This document shows positions 16,889-28,313 of a stretch of DNA of 64,000 nt, piece after piece; position 1 is the first letter of the stretch; every line of letters begins with the position of its first letter. The notes beneath the pieces are model-generated. The model saw only the letters and a program-made list of their open reading frames with translations. It did no database searches and was not told the origin of the DNA. The stretch is taken from the NCBI RefSeq assembly GCF_030294945.1, contig NZ_AP018448.1:5796001-5860000 (forward strand), in the 5' to 3' direction. The position numbers and the translations under genes are program-made. The DNA is from Streptomyces graminofaciens (GTDB taxonomy: Bacteria > Actinomycetota > Actinomycetes > Streptomycetales > Streptomycetaceae).

Positions 16889-18337
16889 GTGAGCGCCAAT
16901 CGCCCGGCCGCCGTCGTCGTACTCGCAGCGGGTGAGGGCACCCGTATGAAGTCGGCCACACCCAAGGTTCTGCACAGCATCTGCGGCCGCTCCCTGGTCG
17001 GCCATGTACTCGCCGCCGCCCGCGAGTTGGACCCGGAGAACCTGGTCGTGGTCGTGGGACACGCCCGCGAGCAGGTGACCGCGCACCTCTCCGAGATCGA
17101 CCCCGCCGTCCGTACGGCGGTCCAGGCGGAGCAGAACGGCACCGGCCACGCCGTCCGGATGGGGCTGGAGGAGCTGGGCGGGACCGTCGACGGGACCGTG
17201 GTCGTCGTCTGTGGTGACACCCCCCTCCTCACCGGCGCCACCCTTCAGGCCCTCGCCGCCACCCACACCACGGACGGCAACGCCGTCACCGTGCTGACCG
17301 CCGAGGTCCCGGACGCCACCGGCTACGGCCGTATCGTGCGCGACGACGTCTCCGGTGCCGTGACGGCCATCGTCGAGCACAAGGACGCCACCGAGTCGCA
17401 GCGCGCCGTCCGTGAGATCAACTCCGGTGTCTTCGCCTTCGACGGCCGGCTGCTCACCGACGCCCTCGGGAAGGTCCGGACGGACAACAGCCAGGGCGAG
17501 GAGTACCTGACCGACGTGCTCGGGATCCTGCGCGAGGCCGGGCACCGGGTCGGCGCCTGTGTCGCCGGCGACCACCGTGAGATCGCGGGGATCAACAACC
17601 GCGTACAGCTCGCCGAGGCCCGTCGCATCCTCAACGACCGGCTGCTCACCGACGCCATGCTCGCCGGTGTGACCGTCGTCGACCCCGCCACCACCTGGAT
17701 CGACGTCACCGTGACCTTCGAGCAGGACGCCCTCGTCCACCCGGGCACCCAGCTCCTGGGCGCCACGCACCTCGCGGAGGGCGCGGAGGTCGGGCCGAAC
17801 TGCAAGCTGAAGGACACCCGGGTCGGCGCCGGCGCCCGTGTCGACAACACGGTCTCCGACAGCGCCGACATCGGGCCGCAGTCGTCCGTCGGACCGTACG
17901 CCTATCTCCGTCCCGGCACCCGTCTCGGCGCCAAGGGCAAGATCGGGACGTACGTCGAGACGAAGAACGCGTCGATCGGGGAGGGGACGAAGATTCCGCA
18001 CCTCTCCTATGTCGGGGACGCGACGATCGGCGAGTACTCCAACATCGGTGCCGCGAGCGTGTTCGTGAACTACGACGGGCAGGAGAAGCACCACACCACC
18101 GTCGGGTCGCACTGCCGTACCGGTTCGGACAACATGTTTGTGGCGCCTGTCACGGTCGGGGACGGCGCCTACACCGCGGCGGGTTCGGTCATCACGAAGG
18201 ACGTGCCGCCCGGTTCGCTGGCCGTGGCCCGTGGCCAGCAGCGGAATATCGAGGGTTGGGTGGCTCGAAAGCGCCCGGGGAGCGCGGCCGCGAAGGCGGC
18301 CGAGGCGGCTTCCCGGGAGGCGGAGAGCGAAAGCTGA
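16889..18337 (+). CDS. glmU: Bifunctional N-acetylglucosamine-1-phosphate uridyltransferase/acetyltransferase
   Basis: 482-aa cytoplasmic enzyme making UDP-GlcNAc for peptidoglycan. The N-terminal pyrophosphorylase domain has the signature [15 protein letters not shown] (residues 12-26). The C-terminal left-handed beta-helix (about 260-450) shows hexapeptide-repeat sequence and the acetyltransferase motif [20 protein letters not shown]. Length matches actinobacterial GlmU. The GTG at 16889 with GAAGGG upstream starts [16 protein letters not shown]; the frame upstream runs into the tRNA and is not used. prs follows after 107 bp, as is common. Confidence 0.96.
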   Translation: MSANRPAAVVVLAAGEGTRMKSATPKVLHSICGRSLVGHVLAAARELDPENLVVVVGHAREQVTAHLSEIDPAVRTAVQAEQNGTGHAVRMGLEELGGTVDGTVVVVCGDTPLLTGATLQALAATHTTDGNAVTVLTAEVPDATGYGRIVRDDVSGAVTAIVEHKDATESQRAVREINSGVFAFDGRLLTDALGKVRTDNSQGEEYLTDVLGILREAGHRVGACVAGDHREIAGINNRVQLAEARRILNDRLLTDAMLAGVTVVDPATTWIDVTVTFEQDALVHPGTQLLGATHLAEGAEVGPNCKLKDTRVGAGARVDNTVSDSADIGPQSSVGPYAYLRPGTRLGAKGKIGTYVETKNASIGEGTKIPHLSYVGDATIGEYSNIGAASVFVNYDGQEKHHTTVGSHCRTGSDNMFVAPVTVGDGAYTAAGSVITKDVPPGSLAVARGQQRNIEGWVARKRPGSAAAKAAEAASREAESES

Positions 18338-18444
18338 CCGGGAACGGGTGCGTCAAGGACGACGTACTGTGATAAGTGCACACCCGCACCCCAGCTGAGC
18401 CGTTTCGCCATGCCCAGCTGAGAAACCTCTGAGGAGACAGTGCT

Positions 18445-19419
18445 GTGACCGGGAACAAGACGACCGGCGAGAAGAAGATGATGTTCTTCTCCGGCCGCGC
18501 ACACCCCGAGCTTGCCGAGGAGGTCGCCCAACAGCTGGGTGTCGGGGTCGTCCCGACGAAGGCCTTCGACTTCGCCAATGGCGAGATCTACGTCCGCTAC
18601 GAGGAGTCGGCGCGTGGTGCGGACTGCTTCCTGATCCAGAGCCACACGGCGCCGATCAACAAATGGGTCATGGAGCAGCTGATCATGATCGACGCGCTGA
18701 AGCGCGCGTCGGCCCGCTCCATCACGGTGATCGTGCCGTTCTACGGTTACGCCCGTCAGGACAAGAAGCACCGTGGGCGTGAACCGATCTCGGCGCGCCT
18801 GGTGGCCGATCTGATGAAGACGGCGGGCGCGGACCGGATTCTGGCCGTGGATCTGCACACGGACCAGATCCAGGGTTTCTTCGACGGACCGGTGGACCAC
18901 CTGTTCGCGCTGCCGCTGCTCGCCGACTACGTGGGCGACAAGGTGGACCGCAACAAGCTCACCGTCGTCTCGCCGGACGCGGGTCGTGTGCGGGTGGCCG
19001 ACCGCTGGTGCGACCGGCTGGGCGCGCCGCTGGCGATCGTGCACAAGCGGCGTGACAAGGACGTCGCCAACCAGGTCACCGTGCACGAGGTGGTCGGTGA
19101 GGTGAAGGGGCGCGTGTGCGTCCTCGTCGACGACATGATCGACACGGGTGGGACGATCTGTGCCGCCGCCGACGCGCTGTTCGCGCACGGTGCGGAGGAT
19201 GTGATCGTGACCGCGACCCACGGTGTGCTGTCGGGTCCGGCGGCGGACCGGCTGAAGAACTCGAAGGTGAGCGAGTTCGTGTTCACGAACACCCTGCCCA
19301 CGCCGGGCGAGCTGGAGCTGGACAAGATCACGGTCCTGTCGATCGCGCCGACGATCGCGAGCGCGGTGCGCGAGGTGTTCGAGGACGGTTCGGTGACGAG
19401 CCTGTTCGACGAGCAGTGA
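18445..19419 (+). CDS. prs: Ribose-phosphate pyrophosphokinase (PRPP synthetase)
   Basis: 324-aa class I PRPP synthetase, which transfers pyrophosphate from ATP to ribose 5-phosphate. Recognised from FSGRAHPELAEEVAQQLG, the signature DLHTDQIQGFF (divalent metal and ribose-5-P region) and the PRPP-binding loop VLVDDMIDTGGT at about residue 228. The GTG at 18445 has GAGGAG upstream. It sits between glmU and rplY. PRPP feeds nucleotide, His, Trp and NAD synthesis. Confidence 0.96.
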   Translation: MTGNKTTGEKKMMFFSGRAHPELAEEVAQQLGVGVVPTKAFDFANGEIYVRYEESARGADCFLIQSHTAPINKWVMEQLIMIDALKRASARSITVIVPFYGYARQDKKHRGREPISARLVADLMKTAGADRILAVDLHTDQIQGFFDGPVDHLFALPLLADYVGDKVDRNKLTVVSPDAGRVRVADRWCDRLGAPLAIVHKRRDKDVANQVTVHEVVGEVKGRVCVLVDDMIDTGGTICAAADALFAHGAEDVIVTATHGVLSGPAADRLKNSKVSEFVFTNTLPTPGELELDKITVLSIAPTIASAVREVFEDGSVTSLFDEQ

Positions 19420-19451
19420 AGACCGCTCGGTAGCGCTCAGTAGAGATCGTT

Positions 19452-19481
19452 TTGGGTACGGCCTTCTTCTCCGAGTAGACT
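19452..19481 (+). promoter_or_regulatory. Probable vegetative promoter of rplY
   Basis: TTGGGT (19452-19457), an 18-bp spacer and TAGACT (19476-19481) resemble the streptomycete HrdB consensus TTGAC(R)-N16-18-TAGRRT. It would give an rplY leader of about 130 nt. Confidence 0.5.
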
Positions 19482-19617
19482 CCTTGAGTTGCTCGGCGAG
19501 GGAGGCCGTTTCCCGTCCTACGACGGTGGATACGGCGGTCCGTTATCGACGCGCTCTTCGTAGCAGGCCGTTCGTGGCCGGGTGACCACGTCCGTCCTAC
19601 CTCTACGAGGAGTGATC

Positions 19618-20208
19618 ATGTCCGAGGTCAAGATCTCCGCCGAGACCCGCAGCGAGTTCGGCAAGGGTGCGGCCCGTCGCATCCGCCGTGACGCCAAGGT
19701 TCCCGGTGTTCTCTACGGTCACGGTTCCGACCCGATCCACCTGACCCTTCCGGGCCATGAACTGCTGCTCGCGCTGCGTACGTCGAACGTCCTGATCTCC
19801 CTGGACATCGACGGCAAGACCAACGAGCTGGCCATCCCGAAGTCCGTGCAGCGTGACCCGATCAAGGGTTTCCTGGAGCACGTCGACCTGCAGCTGGTCA
19901 AGCGCGGCGAGACGGTCACCGTCGAGATCCCGGTGCACGCCGAGGGTGAACTGAAGTCGGGTGGCAACCTGCTGGAGCACGTGCTCAACGCGCTGCCGGT
20001 CGAGGCCGAGGCCACACACATCCCCGAGGCCCTCACGGTCTCCGTGGCGGGCCTGGAGGCCGGTGCCTCCATCCTCGCCAAGGACATCACGCTGCCCAAG
20101 GGTGTCACCCTGGCCGTCGAGCCCGACGCCGTGGTCCTGCAGGTGCTGGCCGCGCAGGCGGAGGAGCCGGCCGAAGAGGCCGCGGGCGACGAGGCCGCCG
20201 AGGCCTGA
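19618..20208 (+). CDS. rplY: 50S ribosomal protein L25 (CTC family)
   Basis: 196-aa L25 of the long CTC type: N-terminal 5S-rRNA-binding domain ([30 protein letters not shown]) and C-terminal TL5-like beta domain ending in a Glu/Ala-rich tail. The ATG at 19618 has GAGGAG 6 nt upstream. It is followed by a strong hairpin and then pth, the normal rplY-pth order. Confidence 0.95.
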   Translation: MSEVKISAETRSEFGKGAARRIRRDAKVPGVLYGHGSDPIHLTLPGHELLLALRTSNVLISLDIDGKTNELAIPKSVQRDPIKGFLEHVDLQLVKRGETVTVEIPVHAEGELKSGGNLLEHVLNALPVEAEATHIPEALTVSVAGLEAGASILAKDITLPKGVTLAVEPDAVVLQVLAAQAEEPAEEAAGDEAAEA

Positions 20209-20231
20209 TCCGCGGTTCAGCCGTAGTCGTC

Positions 20232-20268
20232 CCAGCCGCCGCTTCCTTCACGGGGAAGCGGCGGCTGG
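20232..20268 (+). terminator. Hairpin between rplY and pth
   Basis: 15-bp perfect stem (CCAGCCGCCGCTTCC at 20232-20246 with its complement at 20254-20268), 7-nt loop, followed by TTCG. It lies only 25 nt before the pth start, so it may attenuate rather than fully stop read-through. Confidence 0.7.
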
Positions 20269-20293
20269 TTCGCGTATGAATGGAGACATGCAC

Positions 20294-20890
20294 GTGACGA
20301 CCGATGCCACCGCGCCCTGGCTCATCGTGGGCCTGGGCAACCCCGGGCCCGAGTACGCGGGCAACCGGCACAATGTCGGCTTCATGGTGGCCGATCTGCT
20401 GGCCGAGCAGATCGGGGGGAGGTTCAAGCGGGCCGGGAAGGCGCAGGCGCAGGTCGTGGAGGGGCGGATCGGGCCGCCGGGGCCGGCGAACCGTCGGGTG
20501 ATCCTGGCCAAGCCGATGTCGTTCATGAACCTGTCGGGTGGGCCGGTGAACGCGCTCAAGGACTTCTACAAGGTGCCGGTCTCGAACATCGTCGCCGTTC
20601 ACGACGAGCTGGACATCGACTACGGGGCCCTGCGGCTCAAGATCGGTGGCGGGGACAACGGGCACAACGGGCTGAAGTCGATGACGAAGGCGTTCGGGCC
20701 GGACTATCACCGGGTGCGGTTCGGGATCGGGCGGCCTCCGGGGCGTATGCAGGTGGCCGATTTCGTGCTGAAGGACTTCTCCTCCGCCGAGCGCAAGGAG
20801 CTGGACTACTTCGCGGACCGGGCGGCGGACGCGGTGGAGTGTCTGGTGATCGAGGGGCTGGAGCGGGCGCAGGGGACGTACAACTCCTGA
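20294..20890 (+). CDS. pth: Peptidyl-tRNA hydrolase
   Basis: 198-aa Pth, releasing peptides from drop-off peptidyl-tRNAs. It shows [20 protein letters not shown] (catalytic His26), [11 protein letters not shown] and [13 protein letters not shown] chose the GTG at 20294 because GGAG lies 8 nt upstream and the family begins a few residues before [11 protein letters not shown]; ATGs at 20276 and 20288 are alternatives. It follows rplY as in other actinobacteria. Confidence 0.95.
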   Translation: MTTDATAPWLIVGLGNPGPEYAGNRHNVGFMVADLLAEQIGGRFKRAGKAQAQVVEGRIGPPGPANRRVILAKPMSFMNLSGGPVNALKDFYKVPVSNIVAVHDELDIDYGALRLKIGGGDNGHNGLKSMTKAFGPDYHRVRFGIGRPPGRMQVADFVLKDFSSAERKELDYFADRAADAVECLVIEGLERAQGTYNS

Positions 20891-21000
20891 CGTACGACTC
20901 GTGAGGTGGTCGTTCGGTCGACTCCTGAAGTGATCGTCGGTCGACTCCTGAGGTGGTCGTTCGCTCGGCTCCTGAGGCGGACTTCCTGCCGGCTCCCGAG
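20884..21000. repeat. Degenerate tandem repeat of about 24 bp
   Basis: A unit close to GGTCGACTCCTGAGGTGG recurs about four times directly after the pth stop codon. It occupies most of the pth-21068 spacer. Significance unknown. Confidence 0.55.
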
Positions 21001-21067
21001 GCTGTTCCGCGGTCGGTGGTTCATGGCCGTGGCCTGCGAGGGTTGACCGACCGCTGGGCTATGACCA

Positions 21068-21604
21068 ATGATCCCGGCCATGCCTGCCACCACCGCCGCC
21101 CACGCGAAGCGTGCGAAGCGCGCGCCGCGCGTCGCGCGCCCCGGTGTGTCCGGCGCGCTGCGGTACGGGCGGCTCGGGGTGATGGGCGCGGTCGCGCTGG
21201 TGATCCTGGTCGCGGGGGTATGGGGTTCCTGGGGCGGCGCCCAGCATCTGCTGCTGAGCAAGGGGCGCGAGCAGGGGACGATGAAGGTGACCCGGTGCGA
21301 CGGGGAGACCTGCTGGGGGCCGTACGAGCCGGCGTCGAAGGGGTACGAGCCGCGGGCGCGGGTCGACATCGAGAACTCGGCGGCGGTGCGGACCGGCGAG
21401 ACGTACACGGTCGTGGTGAAGCCGGGGAGCCGTGAGGTGGTGCGGACGGGGCCCGCGGGGATGCTGCACGCCTGGGTTCCGATGGGCGGGGCCCTGATGC
21501 TGGCCTCGGTGATCGTGGCGGGTGGTCTGCGGATGAGCCGGTCGGCGTGGGTGCTGGGCGGCGCGGGGATCGCGCTGATCACGGCGGCCTGGGTGGCGCT
21601 CTGA
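21068..21604 (+). CDS. Small two-TM membrane protein of unknown function
   Basis: About 178 aa. A basic N-terminus precedes a first membrane segment (GRLGVMGAVALVILVAGVWG), then an extracytoplasmic loop with a C-x4-C (CDGETC), then two further hydrophobic stretches near the C-terminus (GGALMLASVIVAGGLRMSRS, VLGGAGIALITAAWVAL). I do not recognise the family; similar small proteins are conserved next to pth in streptomycetes as far as I recall. An in-frame ATG at 21080 is an equally good start. It converges on ppc with a shared hairpin. Confidence 0.65.
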   Translation: MIPAMPATTAAHAKRAKRAPRVARPGVSGALRYGRLGVMGAVALVILVAGVWGSWGGAQHLLLSKGREQGTMKVTRCDGETCWGPYEPASKGYEPRARVDIENSAAVRTGETYTVVVKPGSREVVRTGPAGMLHAWVPMGGALMLASVIVAGGLRMSRSAWVLGGAGIALITAAWVAL

Positions 21605-21626
21605 GCCGGGCCTCATGGATACGAAC

Positions 21627-21660
21627 GGTGCCCCCACGGTCGTACGACCGTGGGGGCACC
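21627..21660. terminator. Bidirectional hairpin between membrane-protein gene and ppc
   Basis: 34-nt perfect palindrome with arms GGTGCCCCCACGGTCGT, lying between convergent genes and 17 nt from the ppc stop. Confidence 0.75.
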
Positions 21661-21677
21661 TTCGTGTGTGCGGGTGG

Positions 21678-24410
<2,733 letters not shown>

Positions 24411-25062
24411 AGGTGCGGCTCCTTGCAGTGTTGAAGCTCGTCTGGGAGGGAACCCGGGGTGTGTCGCCGGGCGGCCCGGCGCCGCATCCGCTTCGTGGGC
24501 TTGGCATCCGGGCAGGATTCAGAGCGGACCGCGCTGTCCGACCGACTCCCAGAATAGGTGTCCATCCGGCCGCACAGGCCGGTAGGTGCCCCCATGGTGG
24601 CACGGAGTGCCATGTGTTCACCGAGCCGGTCGGCCCTGGTCGGCTCCGGCCGGTCCGGTACCGGTCGGTAGCGGTCGGTTCTGGTCGGTACCGGTGGGTC
24701 CCGGCGGGTCGTGGCGGGTCGTGGTTGGTCCGGCGCAGGTCGGTTCGGTCCCTGGCCGATCCAGCCCAGAACCGTCCGACCCAGAATCGTCCGTCCCCGA
24801 TCCGTCCGCCCCCGAACGGTCCGTCCCAAGATCCGTCCGCCTCGATCCCGTCCACCCAGATCCGTCCGCCCAGATCCGTCCACCGCCCGATCGGCCCGCC
24901 CGGACGCGCAGAGCCTCCCGCTCTTGCCGCCCGGCACCGCGCTGACATACTTACGATGCCGTAGGTTACGGAACCGTAGGGAATGCCGACAGGCACCCCT
25001 CGCACGCTGTTGCCGCAGGCACCTCCCCCCTCTCTCCACCCTCGACCCCACAGGGGACGCCC
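24411..25062. repeat. Long divergent noncoding region with two families of degenerate repeats
   Basis: 652 bp between ppc (minus) and the desaturase (plus). About 24620-24740 is a run of GGTCGG(T/C)-type units; about 24775-24895 is a run of ATCCGTCCGCCC-type units. Reading frames through it give Arg/Pro/Ser low-complexity sequence, so I call it noncoding. The desaturase operator lies at its right end. Confidence 0.6.
24960..24978 (+). promoter_or_regulatory. Overlapping palindromes upstream of the desaturase, probable TetR operator
   Basis: CGTA-GGT-TACG (24960-24970) overlaps TACGG-AA-CCGTA (24967-24978), about 85 bp before the desaturase start. The desaturase operon encodes its own TetR-type protein, the natural candidate to bind here. 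TACG/CGTA half-sites are seen at other actinobacterial desaturase promoters, as I recall. Confidence 0.5.
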
Positions 25063-26097
25063 ATGAGCACAAGGTCCGATGTGATCGAAGACGCCCGCAA
25101 GGCGGCCGACTCCCCAGACGGGGGAACGGCCGCCGACGCCCCCACCCCCTCGGCGACACTGGGCGGCGAGCAGAAGCGTTCGATCGAGCAGATCACGCTG
25201 CTCCTCTTCATCACCGTCCCGTTCGTGGCACTGCTCGCGGCGGTCCCGATGGCCTGGGGATGGGGAGTGAGCTGGCTGGATCTCGGCCTGCTGGTGTTCT
25301 TCTACTACCTCGGGTGCCACGGCATCACGATCGGTTTCCACCGCCACTTCACGCACGGTTCGTTCAAGGCGAAGCGGCCGCTGAAGATCGCGCTGGCCAT
25401 CGCGGGTTCGATGGCCGTCGAGGGCCCGCTCGTGCGCTGGGTGGCCGATCACCGCAAGCACCACAAGTTCTCCGACGCGGAGGGCGACCCGCACTCGCCG
25501 TGGCGGTTCGGCGAGACCGTTCCGGCGCTGATGAAGGGCCTGTGGTGGGCCCACATCGGCTGGATGTTCGACGAGGAGCAGACCTCGCAGGAGAAGTACG
25601 CCCCGGACCTGATCAAGGACAGGACGCTCCGGGCGATCTCCCGCCAGTTCATCCTCTGGACGGCTCTCTCCCTCGCCCTGCCTCCCCTGATCGGCGGACT
25701 GGTGACGATGTCCTGGTGGGGCGCGTTCACGGCGTTCTTCTGGGGCTCGCTCGTCCGGGTGGCGCTGCTGCACCACGTCACCTGGTCGATCAACTCGATC
25801 TGCCACGCGGTCGGCAAGCGCCCGTTCAAGTCCCGCGACCGCTCCGGCAATGTGTGGTGGCTGGCGGTGCTGTCGTGCGGCGAGTCGTGGCACAACCTCC
25901 ACCACGCCGACCCGACCTCCGCGCGGCACGGCGTCGAACGGGGCCAGCTGGACTCCTCCGCTCGCCTGATCCGGTGGTTCGAACAGCTCGGTTGGGCGTC
26001 CGATGTCCGCTGGCCGTCACGCTCACGTATCGATTCCAGGCGCAACACGGCTGAGGACGGCTCCCAGCGCCGGAAGGAGACCGCTGACGCGGCATGA
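25063..26097 (+). CDS. Acyl-CoA delta-9 desaturase (membrane fatty-acid desaturase)
   Basis: 344-aa membrane diiron desaturase. The three His clusters are HRHFTH (93-98), HRKHH (130-134) and HNLHH (about residue 270); four hydrophobic segments bracket them (LLLFITVPFVALLAAVPMAW first). It introduces a cis double bond into saturated acyl chains, controlling membrane fluidity. ATG 25063 with AGGGGA upstream. Its stop overlaps the start of the downstream TetR gene (ATGA), so the two are coupled. Confidence 0.92.
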   Translation: MSTRSDVIEDARKAADSPDGGTAADAPTPSATLGGEQKRSIEQITLLLFITVPFVALLAAVPMAWGWGVSWLDLGLLVFFYYLGCHGITIGFHRHFTHGSFKAKRPLKIALAIAGSMAVEGPLVRWVADHRKHHKFSDAEGDPHSPWRFGETVPALMKGLWWAHIGWMFDEEQTSQEKYAPDLIKDRTLRAISRQFILWTALSLALPPLIGGLVTMSWWGAFTAFFWGSLVRVALLHHVTWSINSICHAVGKRPFKSRDRSGNVWWLAVLSCGESWHNLHHADPTSARHGVERGQLDSSARLIRWFEQLGWASDVRWPSRSRIDSRRNTAEDGSQRRKETADAA

Positions 26098-26771
26098 TTG
26101 ACGGCGTGGCGACCGACTCCAGCAGCACCCCGAGCAATGACAAGCCGCGGCGTGTGCGCCGCACCCGGATGACGGGGGCCGAGCGCCGAGCACAGCTGCT
26201 GGAGATCGGTCGCACGCTGTTCGCCGCGAAGGGCTTCGAGGCGACGAGCGTCGAGGAGATCGCGGCGAAGGCCGGCGTCTCCAAGCCCGTCGTCTACGAG
26301 CACTTCGGCGGCAAGGAGGGCCTGTACGCGGTGGTCGTGGACCGCGAGATGCGGCGCCTGCTGGACATGGTGACCAGCTCCCTCACTGCCGGGCACCCCC
26401 GCGAACTCTGCGAGCAGGCGGCGTTCGCGCTCCTGGACTACATCGAGGAGTACACGGACGGGTTCCGCATCCTGGTCCGCGACTCCCCGATCCCTCAGTC
26501 GACGGGTTCCTTCGCCTCGCTGATCTCAGACATCGCCACCCAGGTGGAGGACATCCTGGGCCGCGAGTTCAAGAGCCGCGGCTTCGACCCCAAGCTGGCG
26601 CCGCTGTACGCCCAGGCCCTGGTCGGCATGGTCGCCCTGACCGGCCAGTGGTGGCTGGACGTACGCCGCCCGAAGAAGGCCGAGGTCGCCGCGCATCTGG
26701 TGAACCTGGCGTGGCACGGGCTGGACGGGATGGCACAGAAGCCGCGGTTGATCGGGCATCGGAAGAGCTGA
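26094..26771 (+). CDS. TetR-family transcriptional regulator, probably of the desaturase operon
   Basis: 225 aa. The N-terminal HTH is TSVEEIAAKAGVSKPVVYEH with GGKEGLYAVV after it; the C-terminal ligand domain follows. It overlaps the desaturase stop by 4 bp. By analogy with actinobacterial desaturase-linked TetR proteins it probably senses acyl-CoA and binds the palindromes at 24960-24978. That link is inferred from operon structure. Confidence 0.88.
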   Translation: MIDGVATDSSSTPSNDKPRRVRRTRMTGAERRAQLLEIGRTLFAAKGFEATSVEEIAAKAGVSKPVVYEHFGGKEGLYAVVVDREMRRLLDMVTSSLTAGHPRELCEQAAFALLDYIEEYTDGFRILVRDSPIPQSTGSFASLISDIATQVEDILGREFKSRGFDPKLAPLYAQALVGMVALTGQWWLDVRRPKKAEVAAHLVNLAWHGLDGMAQKPRLIGHRKS

Positions 26772-26781
26772 ACCATCCGCG

Positions 26782-26799
26782 CACAAGGTTCACCTTGTG
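26782..26799 (+). promoter_or_regulatory. Probable operator of the Phd/RelE toxin-antitoxin operon
   Basis: Perfect inverted repeat CACAAGG-TTCA-CCTTGTG, 14 bp before the antitoxin ATG and 11 bp after the TetR stop. It suits autorepression by the antitoxin or its complex. Confidence 0.6.
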
Positions 26800-26812
26800 G
26801 CATCATGTGCGC

Positions 26813-27067
26813 ATGACTGAGATCACGATCAGCGCGGCCCGTTCCCAGCTCGGCGACTTGGTCCGCCGGGCGGCGCACGGCCGCGAGACCATCGCCCTCA
26901 CCGATCATGGTCACGTGGCCGCGCTGCTCGTCTCGCCCCAGGTGATAGAGGATCTCGAAGACGCCCTCGCAGTCGCGGACTACCAGCGACGCAAGGCCGA
27001 GGGCACGCTTGAACCCGGCATCCCCATGGCAGAGGTACGCAGGCGACTGGGGCTCGAGCAGAAGTGA
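26813..27067 (+). CDS. Phd/YefM-family antitoxin
   Basis: 84 aa. It starts MTEITISAARSQLGDLVRRA and contains the AxALVSxxxxxxLE-like core (VAALLVSPQVIEDLEDALAV) of Phd/YefM antitoxins: an N-terminal DNA-binding region and a C-terminal toxin-binding tail. The ATG at 26813 is the family-typical start; the frame is open upstream but overlaps the TetR gene. Its stop overlaps the toxin start (GTGA). Confidence 0.9.
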   Translation: MTEITISAARSQLGDLVRRAAHGRETIALTDHGHVAALLVSPQVIEDLEDALAVADYQRRKAEGTLEPGIPMAEVRRRLGLEQK

Positions 27068-27315
27068 CCTACGAGATCAGCTTCGAGCCGCACGCCCTCA
27101 ACTCCGCGGCCCGGTTCCTTCAAGAGGACCCAAGCGGCCTCGCCCTGGTTCTGGACACCATCGACAAACTGGCCGACGATCCGCGTCCGGCAGGATCGAC
27201 TCCGTACGGCTCACCGGACCTCCGCCGCCTGCGCATCGGCGACTACCGGGTCCTGTACGTCATCGAAGACGACGTGATCCACATCCTCGTCACCCACCTG
27301 GGCCGCACGGCCTGA
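27064..27315 (+). CDS. RelE/ParE-family toxin
   Basis: 83 aa, starting GTG at 27064 inside the antitoxin stop overlap. YEISFEPHALNSAARFL, then LRRLRIGDYRVLYVIEDD and a final VTHLGRTA, match the RelE/ParE fold (ribosome-dependent mRNA interferase or gyrase inhibitor). With the upstream Phd/YefM gene this is a complete type II toxin-antitoxin operon. Confidence 0.9.
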   Translation: MTYEISFEPHALNSAARFLQEDPSGLALVLDTIDKLADDPRPAGSTPYGSPDLRRLRIGDYRVLYVIEDDVIHILVTHLGRTA

Positions 27316-27338
27316 ACATCGGCCGCGGGCCACCGCCC

Positions 27339-28208
27339 TCAGGCGGAGCGCAGCCGTGTCGTCTCCAGCAGTTCGTCCGCCATCCGCACCGCCGGCCCCT
27401 CCGTCTGTTCCGCGATTCTCCGGAACGTCTCCTGGGCCTGCAGGGCGGGCCACCCCTCCGGCAGGTGCTGGACCGGCAGCCGGGGGTCGTTGCGGATGAT
27501 GCGGAGCCATTCGGTGACCAGGCGGAGCCGGGTGGCGATGGGGTCGGCGTCGGGGGTCGTCTCGGTGGTCCAACGCTTGTCGAAGGCGACGTAGCGCGCC
27601 GCGAGCGCCTCCAGGTCCCAGCTCTCCCGGATCATCAGCCCCACGTCGGTGAACTCCTCGGCGCGCGCGTGGAACACCTTCACATGTGCGTCGAGCCCCA
27701 GCTCGGACACGATGTCCCGGACGTCGACCCGCCCCGGAGCGATCCACAGACCGCTGTAGAGCGCCCCGAACCCGGACCAGCCGAGCCGGGAGCGCAGATC
27801 GTGCCGCTGGCGCTGCCAGGACTCGGGGAGGGAGAAGCCGAGGAGGGTCCAGGTGCCGTCCCAGTCCTCGTTGACCGCGCCGTCGCGCCAGATGCGCTGT
27901 CCGCCGTCGCGCAGGACGGAGCGGGCGGGCGCGGTGAGGCCGAAGAACATCTTCCGGCCCTCGCGCTGGCGCCGCAGCAGCCCCCGGTTGACCATGCGGG
28001 TGAGGGTGGACCGCACCGCCTGTTCGCCGGTGCCGACCCGGCCGAGTACGTCGATGATGCTGCCGGAGTAGACGCCGAGGCCGCCCTCGCCGCGTTCCAG
28101 CACGTGGTTGCCGAAGAAGGCGAGCACGAGTGACTGGGGTCGTAGCTGGGGGGCGGAGACAGCCCCGGCGTCAAGGGCTTCCGAGGCTTCCAGAATCTCG
28201 TCCTCCAC
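27339..28208 (-). CDS. PaaX-family transcriptional regulator
   Basis: 289 aa. The N-terminal winged helix shows RPQSLVLAFFGNHVLERGEG and RSTLTRMVNRGLLRRQREGR; the central PaaX domain has FSLPESWQRQRHDLRSRLGW and FGALYSGLWIAPG. PaaX proteins repress phenylacetate-type catabolic genes through a CoA-ester effector, but no paa genes are present here. GTG 28206-28208. It lies 105 bp downstream of the MHS transporter on the same strand; a hairpin separates them. Confidence 0.88.
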   Translation of the reverse strand: MEDEILEASEALDAGAVSAPQLRPQSLVLAFFGNHVLERGEGGLGVYSGSIIDVLGRVGTGEQAVRSTLTRMVNRGLLRRQREGRKMFFGLTAPARSVLRDGGQRIWRDGAVNEDWDGTWTLLGFSLPESWQRQRHDLRSRLGWSGFGALYSGLWIAPGRVDVRDIVSELGLDAHVKVFHARAEEFTDVGLMIRESWDLEALAARYVAFDKRWTTETTPDADPIATRLRLVTEWLRIIRNDPRLPVQHLPEGWPALQAQETFRRIAEQTEGPAVRMADELLETTRLRSA

Positions 28209-28226
28209 GGTGACAGCCTACGGCGC

Positions 28227-28253
28227 GACCCGCGCCCTGAAGGGGCGCGGGTC
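28227..28253 (-). terminator. Hairpin between MHS transporter and PaaX gene
   Basis: 11-bp stem GACCCGCGCCC/GGGCGCGGGTC with a 5-nt loop, 60 nt after the transporter stop on the minus strand. Confidence 0.6.
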
Positions 28254-28313
28254 TGTATCGATGTGCGGCTCCGCCGCGTGGGCGCGAGCAACCAAGGACG
28301 GCCCGCAGCCGCA

